A DNA stretch of 64,000 nucleotides from Polaromonas sp. 39-63-25 (GTDB taxonomy: Bacteria > Pseudomonadota > Gammaproteobacteria > Burkholderiales > Burkholderiaceae_C), in assembly GCF_002278925.1 (NCBI RefSeq), contig NZ_NCJH01000008.1, positions 62,001-126,000 of the forward strand. The letters are read 5' to 3'. The translations under genes were made by a program, and so were the position numbers. The notes beneath the pieces were generated by a model. The model did no database searches and was not told the DNA's origin. It was given only the letters and a program-made list of their open reading frames with translations. Positions 49,425-58,206 of this stretch are shown in pieces (the stretch's first letter is position 1; each line of letters opens with the position of its first letter).

Positions 49425-50510
49425 TCAATGGCGCCCAGCGGACGAGTTCACCACGCACCGCTCACGAAACTCGGAAGGTGTCATGCCGTGGCGCTCTCGG
49501 AAGGCCCGGTTGAAAGGCCCGATGGATCCAAACCCGGCTTCCAGCGCCAGCGTCAAAATGGGCCGGCGATGGAGCGCCGGGTCCGACATACGCGCCGTGA
49601 CCTCTCGCAACCGGTGGTCATTGACGAAGGCGGCAAAGTGGCGGTGTCCGAGACGCGCCAGGATCAGCCGCCGCAACACGTATTCCGGCACCTCCAGGGC
49701 AGAGGCCAGACGCCTGACCGAAAGTTCCGGGTCGCGGTAAAGATGCTGATCACGCATCAGGACGGCCAGCCGGTCAACCAGCGCCGCATCACCGTCCACC
49801 CTGGCGCCGGGCAAGGACGCGGGCTCGCTTGCCTTGCCGGGTAGCGCGGCCGGTTCGAAAAGCGCTTCCTGGGCCTGCGGCCTCACGCCCAGCAGGAACA
49901 CCGCGCTGGCCAGCAGCGCCAGGACGATCAGCGTGATGTTGAGCAGATCCAGCCAGGGGGGCGGGGCCGAGCGCTGGAGGTAGATCTCCACCATCACGAC
50001 GACCAGGCTGTAGCACCCCAGCGCGCCCATCACAATCCAGCGCAGGCGACGGCGCGCATCGATCAGATCACCCTCGTGGCTGCGCCAGGCCCTGACACCG
50101 GCCGAACCCAGAAAACCAATTGCCATCACCTTGCTCAGGCCACCCAGCACCACCCTCCAGTGCGGCGGGACAGGCAGGTAGTCCACCCCGGCCAGCAGGC
50201 CGCCAACAATCATGGCCGTGGCAGCAGCCCAAGCCACCCTGGGGACGTGCCGGTCGTCCTCCAGCACCACCGAGGCCAGCCGCCAAAACGCGAAAGGAAA
50301 CGCCAGGGCTGCCAGCACCAGGGGCAGGGCGCCGGGCTCGGCGCCGCACAGCCGGGCGGGAGAGGCGCAGACCAGATAAGCGGTCACGCAAGACAGCATC
50401 AGCAGCAAGTCGGCGCGCAGGCGCCAGCCGCCACGCGCAGCAGTCACCAGGAGCAGCAGGATCGCCATGGCGATGCCTGCACCGCGCAGCAAAGGTTCGA
50501 TCAGGTTCAT
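49425..50510 (-). CDS. Membrane-bound AraC-family transcriptional regulator
   Basis: A protein of about 361 residues with roughly seven hydrophobic segments in the first 200 residues and an AraC-type DNA-binding domain in the last 100. The HTH features are YVLRRLILARLGHRHFAAFV, VTARMSDPALH, ILTLALEAGFGSIGPFNRAF and RERHGMTPSEFRER. Such 7TM-AraC proteins are proposed membrane-borne one-component sensors. The start is uncertain: 50510, 50525 and 50594 are all ATG and none has a clear ribosome site; 50510 lies just before the first membrane segment. It is divergent from the sterol-desaturase gene, its likely target. Confidence 0.85.
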   Translation of the reverse strand: MNLIEPLLRGAGIAMAILLLLVTAARGGWRLRADLLLMLSCVTAYLVCASPARLCGAEPGALPLVLAALAFPFAFWRLASVVLEDDRHVPRVAWAAATAMIVGGLLAGVDYLPVPPHWRVVLGGLSKVMAIGFLGSAGVRAWRSHEGDLIDARRRLRWIVMGALGCYSLVVVMVEIYLQRSAPPPWLDLLNITLIVLALLASAVFLLGVRPQAQEALFEPAALPGKASEPASLPGARVDGDAALVDRLAVLMRDQHLYRDPELSVRRLASALEVPEYVLRRLILARLGHRHFAAFVNDHRLREVTARMSDPALHRRPILTLALEAGFGSIGPFNRAFRERHGMTPSEFRERCVVNSSAGRH

Positions 50511-50667
50511 GGCAGTGCCGAGCATGTCACAAGGGCGGCGTCCGATCTCGCCAAAACCTTCAATGTCTGGCCTTTTCGATAAAACGGCAAGCATTCGCCG
50601 GAATCGGGCAGACGCCTGACCGCAATTTTTCTAAATTTGGCGTCACTTCAACGTCAAGGAGATCTTC

Positions 50668-51573
50668 ATGACCTGTTTCCAGGATTATTGGGCCGCGGTC
50701 GTCGCGGCCTGGCCAGGCATCTGGCTGGCTGACCTGTTGCGCTATCTGGTCGTCGCGGGCGGTCTGGTTGTCGCCCTGGCATGCGCACCCGCCGCCTGGC
50801 GGGAACGCCGAACGGTTCGTATCCGCCAGGTCGCCGGTGGACAGCCATTGCGCGAGTTCGGCCATTCCATGCTGACTGTGCTTGTCTTTTCCCTGGTGGG
50901 TGCCAGTGTTTTGCTGGGGTACCACGCGGGGGTGATGAAAATCTATCTTGTTCCCCGGGAATTCGGCTGGCCCTGGCTGTTGGCCAGTTTCTTTGTCATG
51001 GTCATCCTGCACGACGCGTGGTTCTACTGGACCCACCGGCTCATGCATCATCGCCGCCTGTTCCGCTGGGTGCATCGCACGCACCACCAATCGCTTGCGC
51101 CTACACCCTGGGCGGCGTATTCGTTCGCGCCTGCTGAAGCCTTCGTGCAGGCCATTTTTCTGCCCCTTTTCCTGCTGCTTGTCCCGGCACACCAGTTCGT
51201 GGTCTTTCTGTGGATGGCGCACATGATCGTGCGCAACGTGGCGGGCCATGCCGGCATCGAACTGGTGCCAAGGGCCTGGCTCGCAGGCTGGTGGGGGCGC
51301 TGGCTGACCACCACGCTGCACCATGAATTGCATCATGCCCATGGGCATGCGAACTATGGCCTATATTTTGTCTGGTGGGACCGCTGGTGCGGCACCGAGC
51401 ATCCCGGCTACCAGGACAGGCTCTGGGCGCTGGCCGGCCGGCTTTACCAGGCACGTGCCGCGCGTCGTGGCTGCGAATCCAAAGCCCTCGCATCGAAGGA
51501 GGATCAAACCCCCCGCATCGCCATCTCACCGCACACTTTGACATTTTCCCTGCGGGCACGCCAACTGCCATGA
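50668..51573 (+). CDS. Sterol desaturase/fatty acid hydroxylase family membrane protein
   Basis: A 301-residue di-iron membrane oxygenase. The eight-histidine pattern is intact: HDAWFYWTHRLMHH, HRTHHQ and HHELHHAH, interspersed with four or five membrane segments. Substrates in the family include sterols, fatty acids, carotenoids and ether lipids; this one is not assigned. AAGGAGATCTTC precedes the start. It overlaps the methyltransferase gene by four bases and is divergent from the AraC regulator. About 40 C-terminal residues after the domain are unusual. Confidence 0.9.
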   Translation: MTCFQDYWAAVVAAWPGIWLADLLRYLVVAGGLVVALACAPAAWRERRTVRIRQVAGGQPLREFGHSMLTVLVFSLVGASVLLGYHAGVMKIYLVPREFGWPWLLASFFVMVILHDAWFYWTHRLMHHRRLFRWVHRTHHQSLAPTPWAAYSFAPAEAFVQAIFLPLFLLLVPAHQFVVFLWMAHMIVRNVAGHAGIELVPRAWLAGWWGRWLTTTLHHELHHAHGHANYGLYFVWWDRWCGTEHPGYQDRLWALAGRLYQARAARRGCESKALASKEDQTPRIAISPHTLTFSLRARQLP

Positions 51574-52031
51574 ACACGCTCGAACTCAAAATTCCCCCAC
51601 CGGTGCTGGCATTGGGCCTTGCGCTTCTCATGTGGCTCACGTCCCTGCTTTTCGAGCCATGGCCCGTGCCGTACGGATTTCGACTGGGCGCGGCGCTGGC
51701 TCTTGTTGCCATCGGCCAGAGCATCAGTATCTGCGGCATCCTTCTGTTCCGGCGAGCGGGAACCACCATCCATCCGTTCAAGCCAGACGCGACATCGTCG
51801 TTGGTCACCAACGGTGTCTATCGCTTCACGCGCAATCCCATGTACATCGGCCTGTTGCTCACGCTCTTTGGGTGGGTCGCCTTCCTGGCGAGCCCGCCGG
51901 CCTTGCTCTACCTGGCTGTGTTCGTGCTGTACATGAACCGTTTCCAGATCGGACCCGAGGAGCGCGCGCTTTCATCGCTCTTCGGCACCGACTATGCCGC
52001 CTACCAGACACGGGTGCGCCGATGGCTCTGA
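51570..52031 (+). CDS. Isoprenylcysteine carboxyl methyltransferase-like membrane methyltransferase
   Basis: A 153-residue membrane protein of the ICMT/PEMT class, with four hydrophobic segments. The SAM-binding motif is GVYRFTRNPMYIGLLL (about 88-103) followed by EERALSSLFGTDYAAYQTRVRRW. It may methylate a lipid made by the upstream hydroxylase; in bacteria such proteins rarely act on isoprenylcysteine. The start codon overlaps the previous stop (ATGA). Confidence 0.87.
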   Translation: MNTLELKIPPPVLALGLALLMWLTSLLFEPWPVPYGFRLGAALALVAIGQSISICGILLFRRAGTTIHPFKPDATSSLVTNGVYRFTRNPMYIGLLLTLFGWVAFLASPPALLYLAVFVLYMNRFQIGPEERALSSLFGTDYAAYQTRVRRWL

Positions 52032-52062
52032 GGCTTTCCTCCCGCGAGTCAGCCGTCGGAGG

Positions 52063-52091
52063 TTGACAAACAATCTAACAAACGTTAGATT
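52063..52091 (+). promoter_or_regulatory. Promoter/operator of the sulfur operon (leaderless)
   Basis: A perfect -35 TTGACA (52063-52068) and -10 TAGATT (52086-52091) are spaced 17 bases apart. A perfect inverted repeat, AATCTAAC (52072-52079) against GTTAGATT (52084-52091), covers the spacer and the -10. The start codon at 52098 lies seven bases after the -10, so the transcript should begin at or within a base or two of the ATG. Confidence 0.85.
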
Positions 52092-52097
52092 GATGGC

Positions 52098-52757
52098 ATG
52101 AGACACATCAAGGACCATCTTTACGAGCAAGTCGCCCGCATCGGCAAGGCCGTCGCCAGCCCCAAGCGCCTGGAGCTGATCGAGTTGCTTTGCCAGGGTG
52201 AGAAGACCGTCGAAGTGCTCGCGGCGCAGGCTGAAATCAGCGTCAAGCTTGCGAGCGCCCACCTGAAACAGTTGCGCATGGCGCGACTCGTCGATACGCG
52301 CAAGGAAGGCAAGTACGTCCTGTACCGCCTGGCCAGCACCAGCGTGGCTGACCTCTGGGTGAACTTGCGCGCCGAAGCCGAGGAGCGGCTGGTCGAGTTG
52401 CAGGTCGCGTTGGCCTCGATCGTCGAGCACGGCGATGAACTCGAGGGCATCGACCGGGCGGCCATCATGAAAAAGGCCAAGTCCGGTGAGGTCCTGGTGC
52501 TGGACGTGCGGCCGGAAGAGGAATTCGCCAGCGCCCATTTGCCGCACGCGCGCTCACTGCCGGTGGACGAGCTCAGGAAGCGGCTGAAAGAGCTCCCCAA
52601 GGATGTTCCCGTTGTCGCCTATTGCCGCGGCCCGTTTTGCCTGATGGCCAGAGACGCCGTCGAGTTGCTGCGCAAGCAGGGCTACCGCGCTTTTCACCTG
52701 ACCGACGGCGTGGCCGAATGGCGCGCCCGTGGCCTGCCCATCGAACAGACAAGCTGA
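52098..52757 (+). CDS. ArsR-family repressor fused to rhodanese domain
   Basis: A 219-residue fusion. Residues 1-95 form an ArsR-type winged helix (SPKRLELIELLCQGEKTVEV, VKLASAHLKQLRMARLVDTR); residues about 115-215 form a rhodanese domain with active-site loop YCRGPFC holding the sulfur-carrying cysteine. It probably represses its own operon through the palindrome at 52072-52091 and is released when the rhodanese or the HTH cysteine (C32) is persulfidated. There is no Shine-Dalgarno, consistent with leaderless translation. The first gene of a five-gene sulfur operon. Confidence 0.9.
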   Translation: MRHIKDHLYEQVARIGKAVASPKRLELIELLCQGEKTVEVLAAQAEISVKLASAHLKQLRMARLVDTRKEGKYVLYRLASTSVADLWVNLRAEAEERLVELQVALASIVEHGDELEGIDRAAIMKKAKSGEVLVLDVRPEEEFASAHLPHARSLPVDELRKRLKELPKDVPVVAYCRGPFCLMARDAVELLRKQGYRAFHLTDGVAEWRARGLPIEQTS

Positions 52758-52766
52758 AGCACCGGC

Positions 52767-53117
52767 ATGAACACACTGCTCATCCTGAACGACGCGCCCT
52801 ACGGCAGTGAGCGCACGTACAACGGGGCGCGCCTGGCCGGCGCACTGGCCAGGCAGCCGGGCAACGAGGTCCGGGTTTTTCTGATTGGTGACGCCGCGTC
52901 TGCCGCGCATCGCCTCCAGAAAGTGCCTACCGGCTTTTACAACCTCGAAGTGATGCTCGGCTCGGTGGTGAGCCACGCCGGCCTGATCGGCGTCTGCGGC
53001 ACCTGCATGGACGCGCGCGGCATCAGCGTCGAGGACCTCCTCCCCGGCTCGCACCGCAGCACCCTGGACGAGCTCACCCAATGGACGGCCTGGGCCGACA
53101 AGGTCCTGGTGTTCTGA
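52767..53117 (+). CDS. DsrE/DsrF-like sulfur-relay protein
   Basis: A 116-residue cytosolic protein with the DsrE-like alpha/beta fold: TLLILNDAPYGSERTYNGAR, VRVFLIGDAA, and the cysteine pair in GVCGTCMDARG where sulfur would be carried. DsrE-type proteins accept and pass on persulfide sulfur in multimeric complexes. It lies nine bases after the ArsR-rhodanese gene and 14 before the MBL gene. Confidence 0.87.
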   Translation: MNTLLILNDAPYGSERTYNGARLAGALARQPGNEVRVFLIGDAASAAHRLQKVPTGFYNLEVMLGSVVSHAGLIGVCGTCMDARGISVEDLLPGSHRSTLDELTQWTAWADKVLVF

Positions 53118-53131
53118 TTCAGGAGACAAAC

Positions 53132-53887
53132 ATGTTCTTCCAACAACGACCGGCGGAAAATGCCACCCTGTCCTATTTTTTTGGCTGCGCGGGCCTGGCG
53201 AAAGCCGTGGCCGTTGACGTGGTCGCCGGCGACGAGGACTGGTTCATGGCCGAGGCCGAGAAGGCCGGCGTCAGGATCGCCCACGTCATCGACACCCATG
53301 TGCATGCCGACCACTACTCGGGTGGCCCCGAGCTGGCCAGGCGGGCCGGCGCGCCGTATTACCTGCACGAGAGCAACCAGGGACGGGTCTTGTTCGAATT
53401 CGCGCCCCTCACGGACGGCCAGCGTCTTGAGGCTGGCAACGTGGTGGTGGATGTGCTGCATACGCCCGGGCACACGCCAGACAGCATCTGCCTGCTGGTG
53501 CGCGACCTGCGCCGGGGCGACGAGCCCTGGTTCGTCATCACCGGCGACACCCTGTTTGTCGGCGCCGTCGGGCGCCCCGACCTGGCGGGCCGCGAGCGGG
53601 AAATGGCGGGCCAGCTGCACGATACCCTGCATGCCAAGCTGCTGACCCTGCCCGCCGACCTCGAAATCTATCCCGGCCACCAGGCCGGCAGCGCCTGCGG
53701 CGCCGGCCTGTCCGGCAAACCCGCATCGACGCTGGGTTTCGAGAAACGTTTCAACCCCATGCTCGCCATGTCGCGCGAGGACTTCGTCGATGCGCTGACG
53801 GCAGACATTCCACCGCAGCCGCAGGACATGGCCCGCATCGTCGCTGTCAACCTGCGTGGAACAGCACCGGAGCCGGCGCACGCCTGA
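53132..53887 (+). CDS. MBL-fold hydrolase, persulfide dioxygenase (ETHE1/Blh) type
   Basis: A 251-residue metallo-beta-lactamase-fold protein. THVHADHYSG is the metal-binding HxHxDH motif; HTPGHTPDS, TGDTLFVGAVGRPDL and YPGHQAGS supply the remaining ligands and family residues. The GRPDL segment favours persulfide dioxygenase over glyoxalase II. It would oxidise glutathione persulfide to sulfite and glutathione. AGGAGACAAAC precedes ATG 53132. Confidence 0.87.
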   Translation: MFFQQRPAENATLSYFFGCAGLAKAVAVDVVAGDEDWFMAEAEKAGVRIAHVIDTHVHADHYSGGPELARRAGAPYYLHESNQGRVLFEFAPLTDGQRLEAGNVVVDVLHTPGHTPDSICLLVRDLRRGDEPWFVITGDTLFVGAVGRPDLAGREREMAGQLHDTLHAKLLTLPADLEIYPGHQAGSACGAGLSGKPASTLGFEKRFNPMLAMSREDFVDALTADIPPQPQDMARIVAVNLRGTAPEPAHA

Positions 53888-53892
53888 GCTGA

Positions 53893-55179
53893 ATGAACAT
53901 GGAATTCGGCATTCGCGCCAATCTCGGCCAGGTGCTGCAGCAACTGCTGCAGGTGCTGCTTGTCGGCATGACCATCGGGATGATGCGCAACGTGGTTCCG
54001 GCGCTGGCCGAAACCGAGTTTGGTGTGCCGCGCGGCTCTTTCATGCTGCTGGCGGCCTTTGTCGTCGCCTTCGGTTTCGTCAAGGGCGCCATGAACTTCG
54101 CCGCCGGTCGCCTGGCTGAACGCCTGGGCCGCCGGCGTGTGCTGTTGCTGGGCTGGCTGGTGGCGCTGCCGATTCCGCTGATCGTCTACTTCGCCACGTC
54201 GTGGAGCTGGATTGTGCTGGCGACCATCCTGCTGGGTGTCAACCAGGGCCTGACCTGGTCGATGACACAGACGGCCAAGCTCGACATCACGCGTGCCGAC
54301 CAGCGCGGACTGGTCATCGGACTCAACGAGTTTGCCGGTTATGTGGGCGTCGCCATCGCCGGTGTGGTGACGGGTTATGCCGCCTCGCTGCTGGGCCCGC
54401 GCGAAGGTTTGTTGTGGTTTGGTGCTGCCGTCATCGGCCTGGCCACGCTGCTGGCCTGGCTGGGCGTGGCGGAGACGCTGCCCTGGGCCCATGCCGAGGT
54501 CAAGCGCCACGCTGCGGCCTCTTCGGCGCAAGTGCTGCGGCCGCGCTACCCGACGGGCGTCAGCGAGCAGCCGACCACGCGGGAAATGTTTGCCCTCATG
54601 AGTTGGGGTGACCGCCGCATGGCCGCGCTGTGCCAGGCGGGCATGGTCGAAAAGTTTGTTGATGCCCTGGTCTGGGCGTTCTGGCCGGTGTATCTGCACC
54701 AGCAGGGTGTCAGCCTGCCCGGCATCGGCTGGATCGTGGGTGTCTACGGCTTCACCTGGGGCGGGGCGCAGTTCTTCACCGGCAAGTTGTCCGACCGCGT
54801 CGGCCGGCACCGCCTGAATGTCTGGGGCATGTGGCTGTGCGGCGCCGGCGTCGCGTTGTTGCCGCTGGGCCAGGGTTCTGCGTGGTGGAGCGCCTCGGCC
54901 GCCATGGCCGGTCTGGGCATGGCCATGCTGTACCCCAACCTCAGCGCGGCGGTGGCCGACATCGCCCACCCCAACTGGCGCGCATCGGCCATTGGCATCT
55001 ATCGCTTCTGGCGTGACCTCGGTTACGGCATAGGCGCGCTGGGCCTGGGTGCGGCCGCAGCCCTGGGCGGGCGCATCGAGACCGCCTTCTGGTTCGTCGC
55101 CGTGGCGATGTTGCTGTCGGGTGCTGTGCTCCAACACTGGGGTGAAGAAACCCACCCCCGGCTCAGTCCCGCGCACTGA
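53893..55179 (+). CDS. MFS transporter of the sulfur operon
   Basis: A 428-residue major facilitator with 12 membrane segments. The loop motif GRLAERLGRRRVLLLGW lies between helices 2 and 3, and GKLSDRVGRHRLNVWGMW is the matching loop in the second half. It starts six bases after the MBL gene. Placed among persulfide-handling genes it may export sulfite or another sulfur anion, or import a thiol; the sequence does not decide. Confidence 0.87.
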   Translation: MNMEFGIRANLGQVLQQLLQVLLVGMTIGMMRNVVPALAETEFGVPRGSFMLLAAFVVAFGFVKGAMNFAAGRLAERLGRRRVLLLGWLVALPIPLIVYFATSWSWIVLATILLGVNQGLTWSMTQTAKLDITRADQRGLVIGLNEFAGYVGVAIAGVVTGYAASLLGPREGLLWFGAAVIGLATLLAWLGVAETLPWAHAEVKRHAAASSAQVLRPRYPTGVSEQPTTREMFALMSWGDRRMAALCQAGMVEKFVDALVWAFWPVYLHQQGVSLPGIGWIVGVYGFTWGGAQFFTGKLSDRVGRHRLNVWGMWLCGAGVALLPLGQGSAWWSASAAMAGLGMAMLYPNLSAAVADIAHPNWRASAIGIYRFWRDLGYGIGALGLGAAAALGGRIETAFWFVAVAMLLSGAVLQHWGEETHPRLSPAH

Positions 55180-55222
55180 CGCATTGATTCCCCCAAGCTT
55201 TTGCAAAACCCGGAGACCATCC

Positions 55223-55705
55223 ATGACACTGAAGTTCCTCGCCCTCTGTTCGCGCCGCCTGGCCGCATCCGCCGCCTTGGCCGCGTTGGCAGCGCTGCCG
55301 GTCGTTGCGCATGCCCAGCTCGACAAGGCCACCACCGAAGCGCTGGAGACCTACTTCGAATTTTCCGACTACAACAGCGGCACCATCGCTGCCGAACAGA
55401 TTCCGGCCGAGGACTACAAGAGGTTCTACGTTCTCGACGTGCGCGACGCGGGGCAATTCGCGAAAGAGCACATTCCGGGCGCAAGCAACATCGAATGGCG
55501 CAAGGTGTTTGCCGAGCGCGGCAAGCTGCCGAAGGACAGGACCATCCTGGCCTACTGCAATACCGGTTCGTTTTCAGGTCAGGTGGCGATGGCGCTGAGG
55601 ATGGCCGGCTACGACAACGTGCGCATCCTGCATGGCGGTTATGGGGAATGGAAAGCCCGCGGCGGGTTGGAGGCCCATGCCCGCGCCAGCAAAGAGCGCA
55701 AGTGA
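55223..55705 (+). CDS. Exported single-domain rhodanese
   Basis: A 160-residue sulfurtransferase with a signal peptide (residues 1-33: basic start, Ala/Leu-rich core, AHAQL), so it acts in the periplasm. The rhodanese fold has VLDVRDAGQFAKEHIPGA and the active-site loop AYCNTGSFS with the catalytic cysteine, then ILHGGYGEWKARGG. It is the last gene of the sulfur operon, 43 bases after the MFS gene. Confidence 0.9.
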   Translation: MTLKFLALCSRRLAASAALAALAALPVVAHAQLDKATTEALETYFEFSDYNSGTIAAEQIPAEDYKRFYVLDVRDAGQFAKEHIPGASNIEWRKVFAERGKLPKDRTILAYCNTGSFSGQVAMALRMAGYDNVRILHGGYGEWKARGGLEAHARASKERK

Positions 55706-55812
55706 ATCAGCACCTCTGTAGCGCTGCCAGCCCATTCCTGCGCCCCTGAAGCCGCAACGCCGCCGCCCGCTCCGGCAGTTCCAGCTGCTCGCCCCTCAAA
55801 GGGCGTATTGCC

Positions 55813-55868
55813 TTGCTATGTATTTAATAGCTGCTTGCGCAGGTACAGCAAGGGCTCGAGGCATAAAA
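55813..55868 (+). repeat. Dispersed repeat family A, copy 6
   Basis: GCTATGTATTTAATAGCTGCTTGCGC, then AGCAAGGGCTCGAGGCATAAAA, follows the sulfur operon in the 283-base gap before eutB. The same gap also has CCGTGCG-TTCTGC-CGCACGG (55923-55942) and a possible -10 TACGAT (55958-55963) for eutB. No gene is seen. Confidence 0.78.
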
Positions 55869-55988
55869 CATGCATGAACTTCACCCGGGCGTGTTTTTCC
55901 GGCGTTGCGCGCCGGCGAAGCCCCGTGCGTTCTGCCGCACGGCAAGGCCGCTTCCCCTACGATAGAGGCTTAACCTGGGCCCACAGCG

Positions 55989-57377
55989 ATGTACCGTATG
56001 CCGGTTGGTCAAGAGAACCATGTCTTCAGCGACCTCGCCACCTTGATGGCGTGTGCCTCGCCGCTGCGCAGCGGCGACGTGCTGGCCGGGCTGGCCGCCA
56101 CCTCGGCCGAGCAGCGGGTGGCAGCGCAGTTTGCGCTGGCCGACGTGCCGCTGAAAGACTTTCTCAGCCACGCCCTCGTGCCGTATGAGGCCGACGAGGT
56201 CACCCGGCTCATCATCGACACGCATGACAGCGCCGCCTTTGCGCCCGTGGCGCAGCTCACGGTGGGCGGCCTGCGCGACTGGCTGCTGAGTGACACTGCC
56301 GACACCGCCGTCTTGAGCGCCCTGGCGCCCGGCCTGACGCCCGAGATGGTGGCCGCCGTCAGCAAACTCATGCGCCTGCAGGATCTGATGATCGTCGCCG
56401 CCAAATGCAGCGTGGTCACGCGTTTTCGCAACACCGTCGGCCTGCCCGGGCGCTTCTCGGTGCGGCTGCAGCCGAACCACCCGACCGATGACTTGCGCGG
56501 CATTGCCGCCAGCATTCTCGACGGCCTCCTGCTGGGCGCGGGCGACGCGATGATAGGCATCAACCCCGCCACCGACAGCCCAGACAGCGCGCACGCGCTG
56601 CTGTGCCTGCTCGACGAAGTGCGCAGCAAACTCGCCATTCCCACGCAAAGCTGCGTGCTCGCGCATGTCACCACCACGCTGGACCTGATCGCCCGCGGCA
56701 CGCCGGTGGACCTGGTGTTCCAGTCCATCGCCGGCAGCGAAGGCGCGAATCGCAGCTTCGGCATCAATCTCGCGCTGCTGCAGGAGGCGCACGACGCGGC
56801 GCAGTCGCTGGCGCGCGGCACGGTCGGCAGCAATGTCATGTATTTCGAGACAGGGCAGGGCAGCGCGCTGTCGGCCGGGCAGCACCACGGCGTGGACCAG
56901 CAGACCATGGAGGCGCGCGCCTACGCCGTGGCGCGGCACTTCAAGCCTTTTCTCGTCAACACGGTGGTCGGCTTCATCGGCCCCGAGTATCTGTACGACG
57001 GCAAACAGATCACGCGCGCCGCGCTCGAAGACCAGTTCTGCGGCAAGCTGCTCGGCCTGCCCATGGGCTGCGACGTCTGTTACACGAACCACGCGGAGGC
57101 CGACCAGGACGACATGGACGCGCTGCTGGCCCTGCTGGTGGCCTCGGGTGTCAACTTTGTCATGGGTGTGCCCGGCGCCGACGACATCATGCTGGGTTAC
57201 CAGAGCACTTCTTTCCACGACGCGCTGGCCATGCGCGATTTGCTGGGCAAGCGGTGCGCGCCCGAGTTCGAGTTGTGGCTGGCCGCGCAGGGCCTGGTGG
57301 ACGGCCAGGGCCGCGTGCGGCCGGGCGCCGTGCCGCTGCCTTTCCGGCAACTGCTGGGCAACAGCGCCAAGCCATGA
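55989..57377 (+). CDS. eutB: Ethanolamine ammonia-lyase large subunit
   Basis: Adenosylcobalamin-dependent lyase that converts ethanolamine to acetaldehyde and ammonia; 462 residues, the TIM-barrel catalytic subunit. Conserved segments include LRSGDVLAGLAATSAEQRVA, QPNHPTDDLRGIAA, MYFETGQGSALSAGQHHG, FIVNTVVG-like FLVNTVVGFIGPEYLY, and MGCDVCYTNHAEADQDD. An in-frame stop 18 bases upstream fixes the start at 55989. eutC overlaps its end by four bases. No eutA reactivase, permease or microcompartment genes are present. Confidence 0.95.
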   Translation: MYRMPVGQENHVFSDLATLMACASPLRSGDVLAGLAATSAEQRVAAQFALADVPLKDFLSHALVPYEADEVTRLIIDTHDSAAFAPVAQLTVGGLRDWLLSDTADTAVLSALAPGLTPEMVAAVSKLMRLQDLMIVAAKCSVVTRFRNTVGLPGRFSVRLQPNHPTDDLRGIAASILDGLLLGAGDAMIGINPATDSPDSAHALLCLLDEVRSKLAIPTQSCVLAHVTTTLDLIARGTPVDLVFQSIAGSEGANRSFGINLALLQEAHDAAQSLARGTVGSNVMYFETGQGSALSAGQHHGVDQQTMEARAYAVARHFKPFLVNTVVGFIGPEYLYDGKQITRAALEDQFCGKLLGLPMGCDVCYTNHAEADQDDMDALLALLVASGVNFVMGVPGADDIMLGYQSTSFHDALAMRDLLGKRCAPEFELWLAAQGLVDGQGRVRPGAVPLPFRQLLGNSAKP

Positions 57378-58174
57378 ACGACAAGAAGCAACCCCAGCCC
57401 CCGGCACCTCTCGATACGCCGTCCGGCACGGCCGAGTTGTGGGCGGCGCTGCGGCCGCTGACGGCCGCACGCATCGGCCTGCCGCGCACCGGCGCCTCGC
57501 TGGCCACACCCGCACTGCTGGACTTCCGCCTGGCCCACGCTCGGGCGCGTGATGCGGTAGGCGCCGCGCTGGATACCGGTCCCTTGTTGGCCGGCCTGTC
57601 GCTGCTGGGTCAGCCCGCGCTGGTCTGCCGCAGCGCCGCACCCGACAGGCGCAGCTACCTGATGCGGCCTGACCTCGGGCGCCAGCTCGATGCCGATTCG
57701 CTGGCGCTGCTGCAAGCCAGCGGCTTGCGCGGCGGCTTGGTCGTGGTGCTGGCCGACGGCCTGTCCGCCCAGGCCACGCAGTGCCATGCCCTGCCGGTGC
57801 TTGAAGCGCTGCTGCCGCTGCTGCAAACGCAGGGCTGGGTGCTGGCACCAGTGGTGCTGCTGCACCACGGCCGTGTTGCGGCGGGCGATGCCGTGGCGCG
57901 CGCCCTGCAGGCCGAGGCGGTGCTGGTGCTGATCGGTGAAAGGCCGGGCCTGTCGTCGCCCGACAGCCTGGGCGCCTACATCACCTGGGCGCCCGGCGCA
58001 GCCACCAGCGACGCCGACCGCAACTGCGTCTCCAACATCCGGACCCAGGGCCTGACCCCGCAGGCCGCAGCGGCCAAGATCGCCTGGCTGCTGAACCAGA
58101 TGCGTGTTCAACAACGCTCGGGTGTCGCGCTGAAGGACCAGATGGGCCAGCCAGTGCACGTGCCGGCGGGGTAG
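57374..58174 (+). CDS. eutC: Ethanolamine ammonia-lyase small subunit
   Basis: Cobalamin-binding small subunit of ethanolamine ammonia-lyase, 266 residues. Family segments include ARIGLPRTGASL, LDFRLAHARARDAV, the SYLMRPDLGRQLD stretch, GERPGLSSPDSLGAYITW and DRNCVSNIRTQGL. The first 25 residues are Pro/Gln-rich. It overlaps eutB by four bases. Confidence 0.95.
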   Translation: MNDKKQPQPPAPLDTPSGTAELWAALRPLTAARIGLPRTGASLATPALLDFRLAHARARDAVGAALDTGPLLAGLSLLGQPALVCRSAAPDRRSYLMRPDLGRQLDADSLALLQASGLRGGLVVVLADGLSAQATQCHALPVLEALLPLLQTQGWVLAPVVLLHHGRVAAGDAVARALQAEAVLVLIGERPGLSSPDSLGAYITWAPGAATSDADRNCVSNIRTQGLTPQAAAAKIAWLLNQMRVQQRSGVALKDQMGQPVHVPAG

Positions 58175-58206
58175 GGATGGCAGAGTTTCCATCCAGCGCG
58201 TACGGA

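Noticed and set aside
55706-55988. Cobalamin riboswitch upstream of eutBC
   Set aside because: EutBC needs adenosylcobalamin, so I looked for a B12 box and the long conserved core. Only a repeat copy and a short hairpin are visible, and the likely promoter is within 30 bases of the start.
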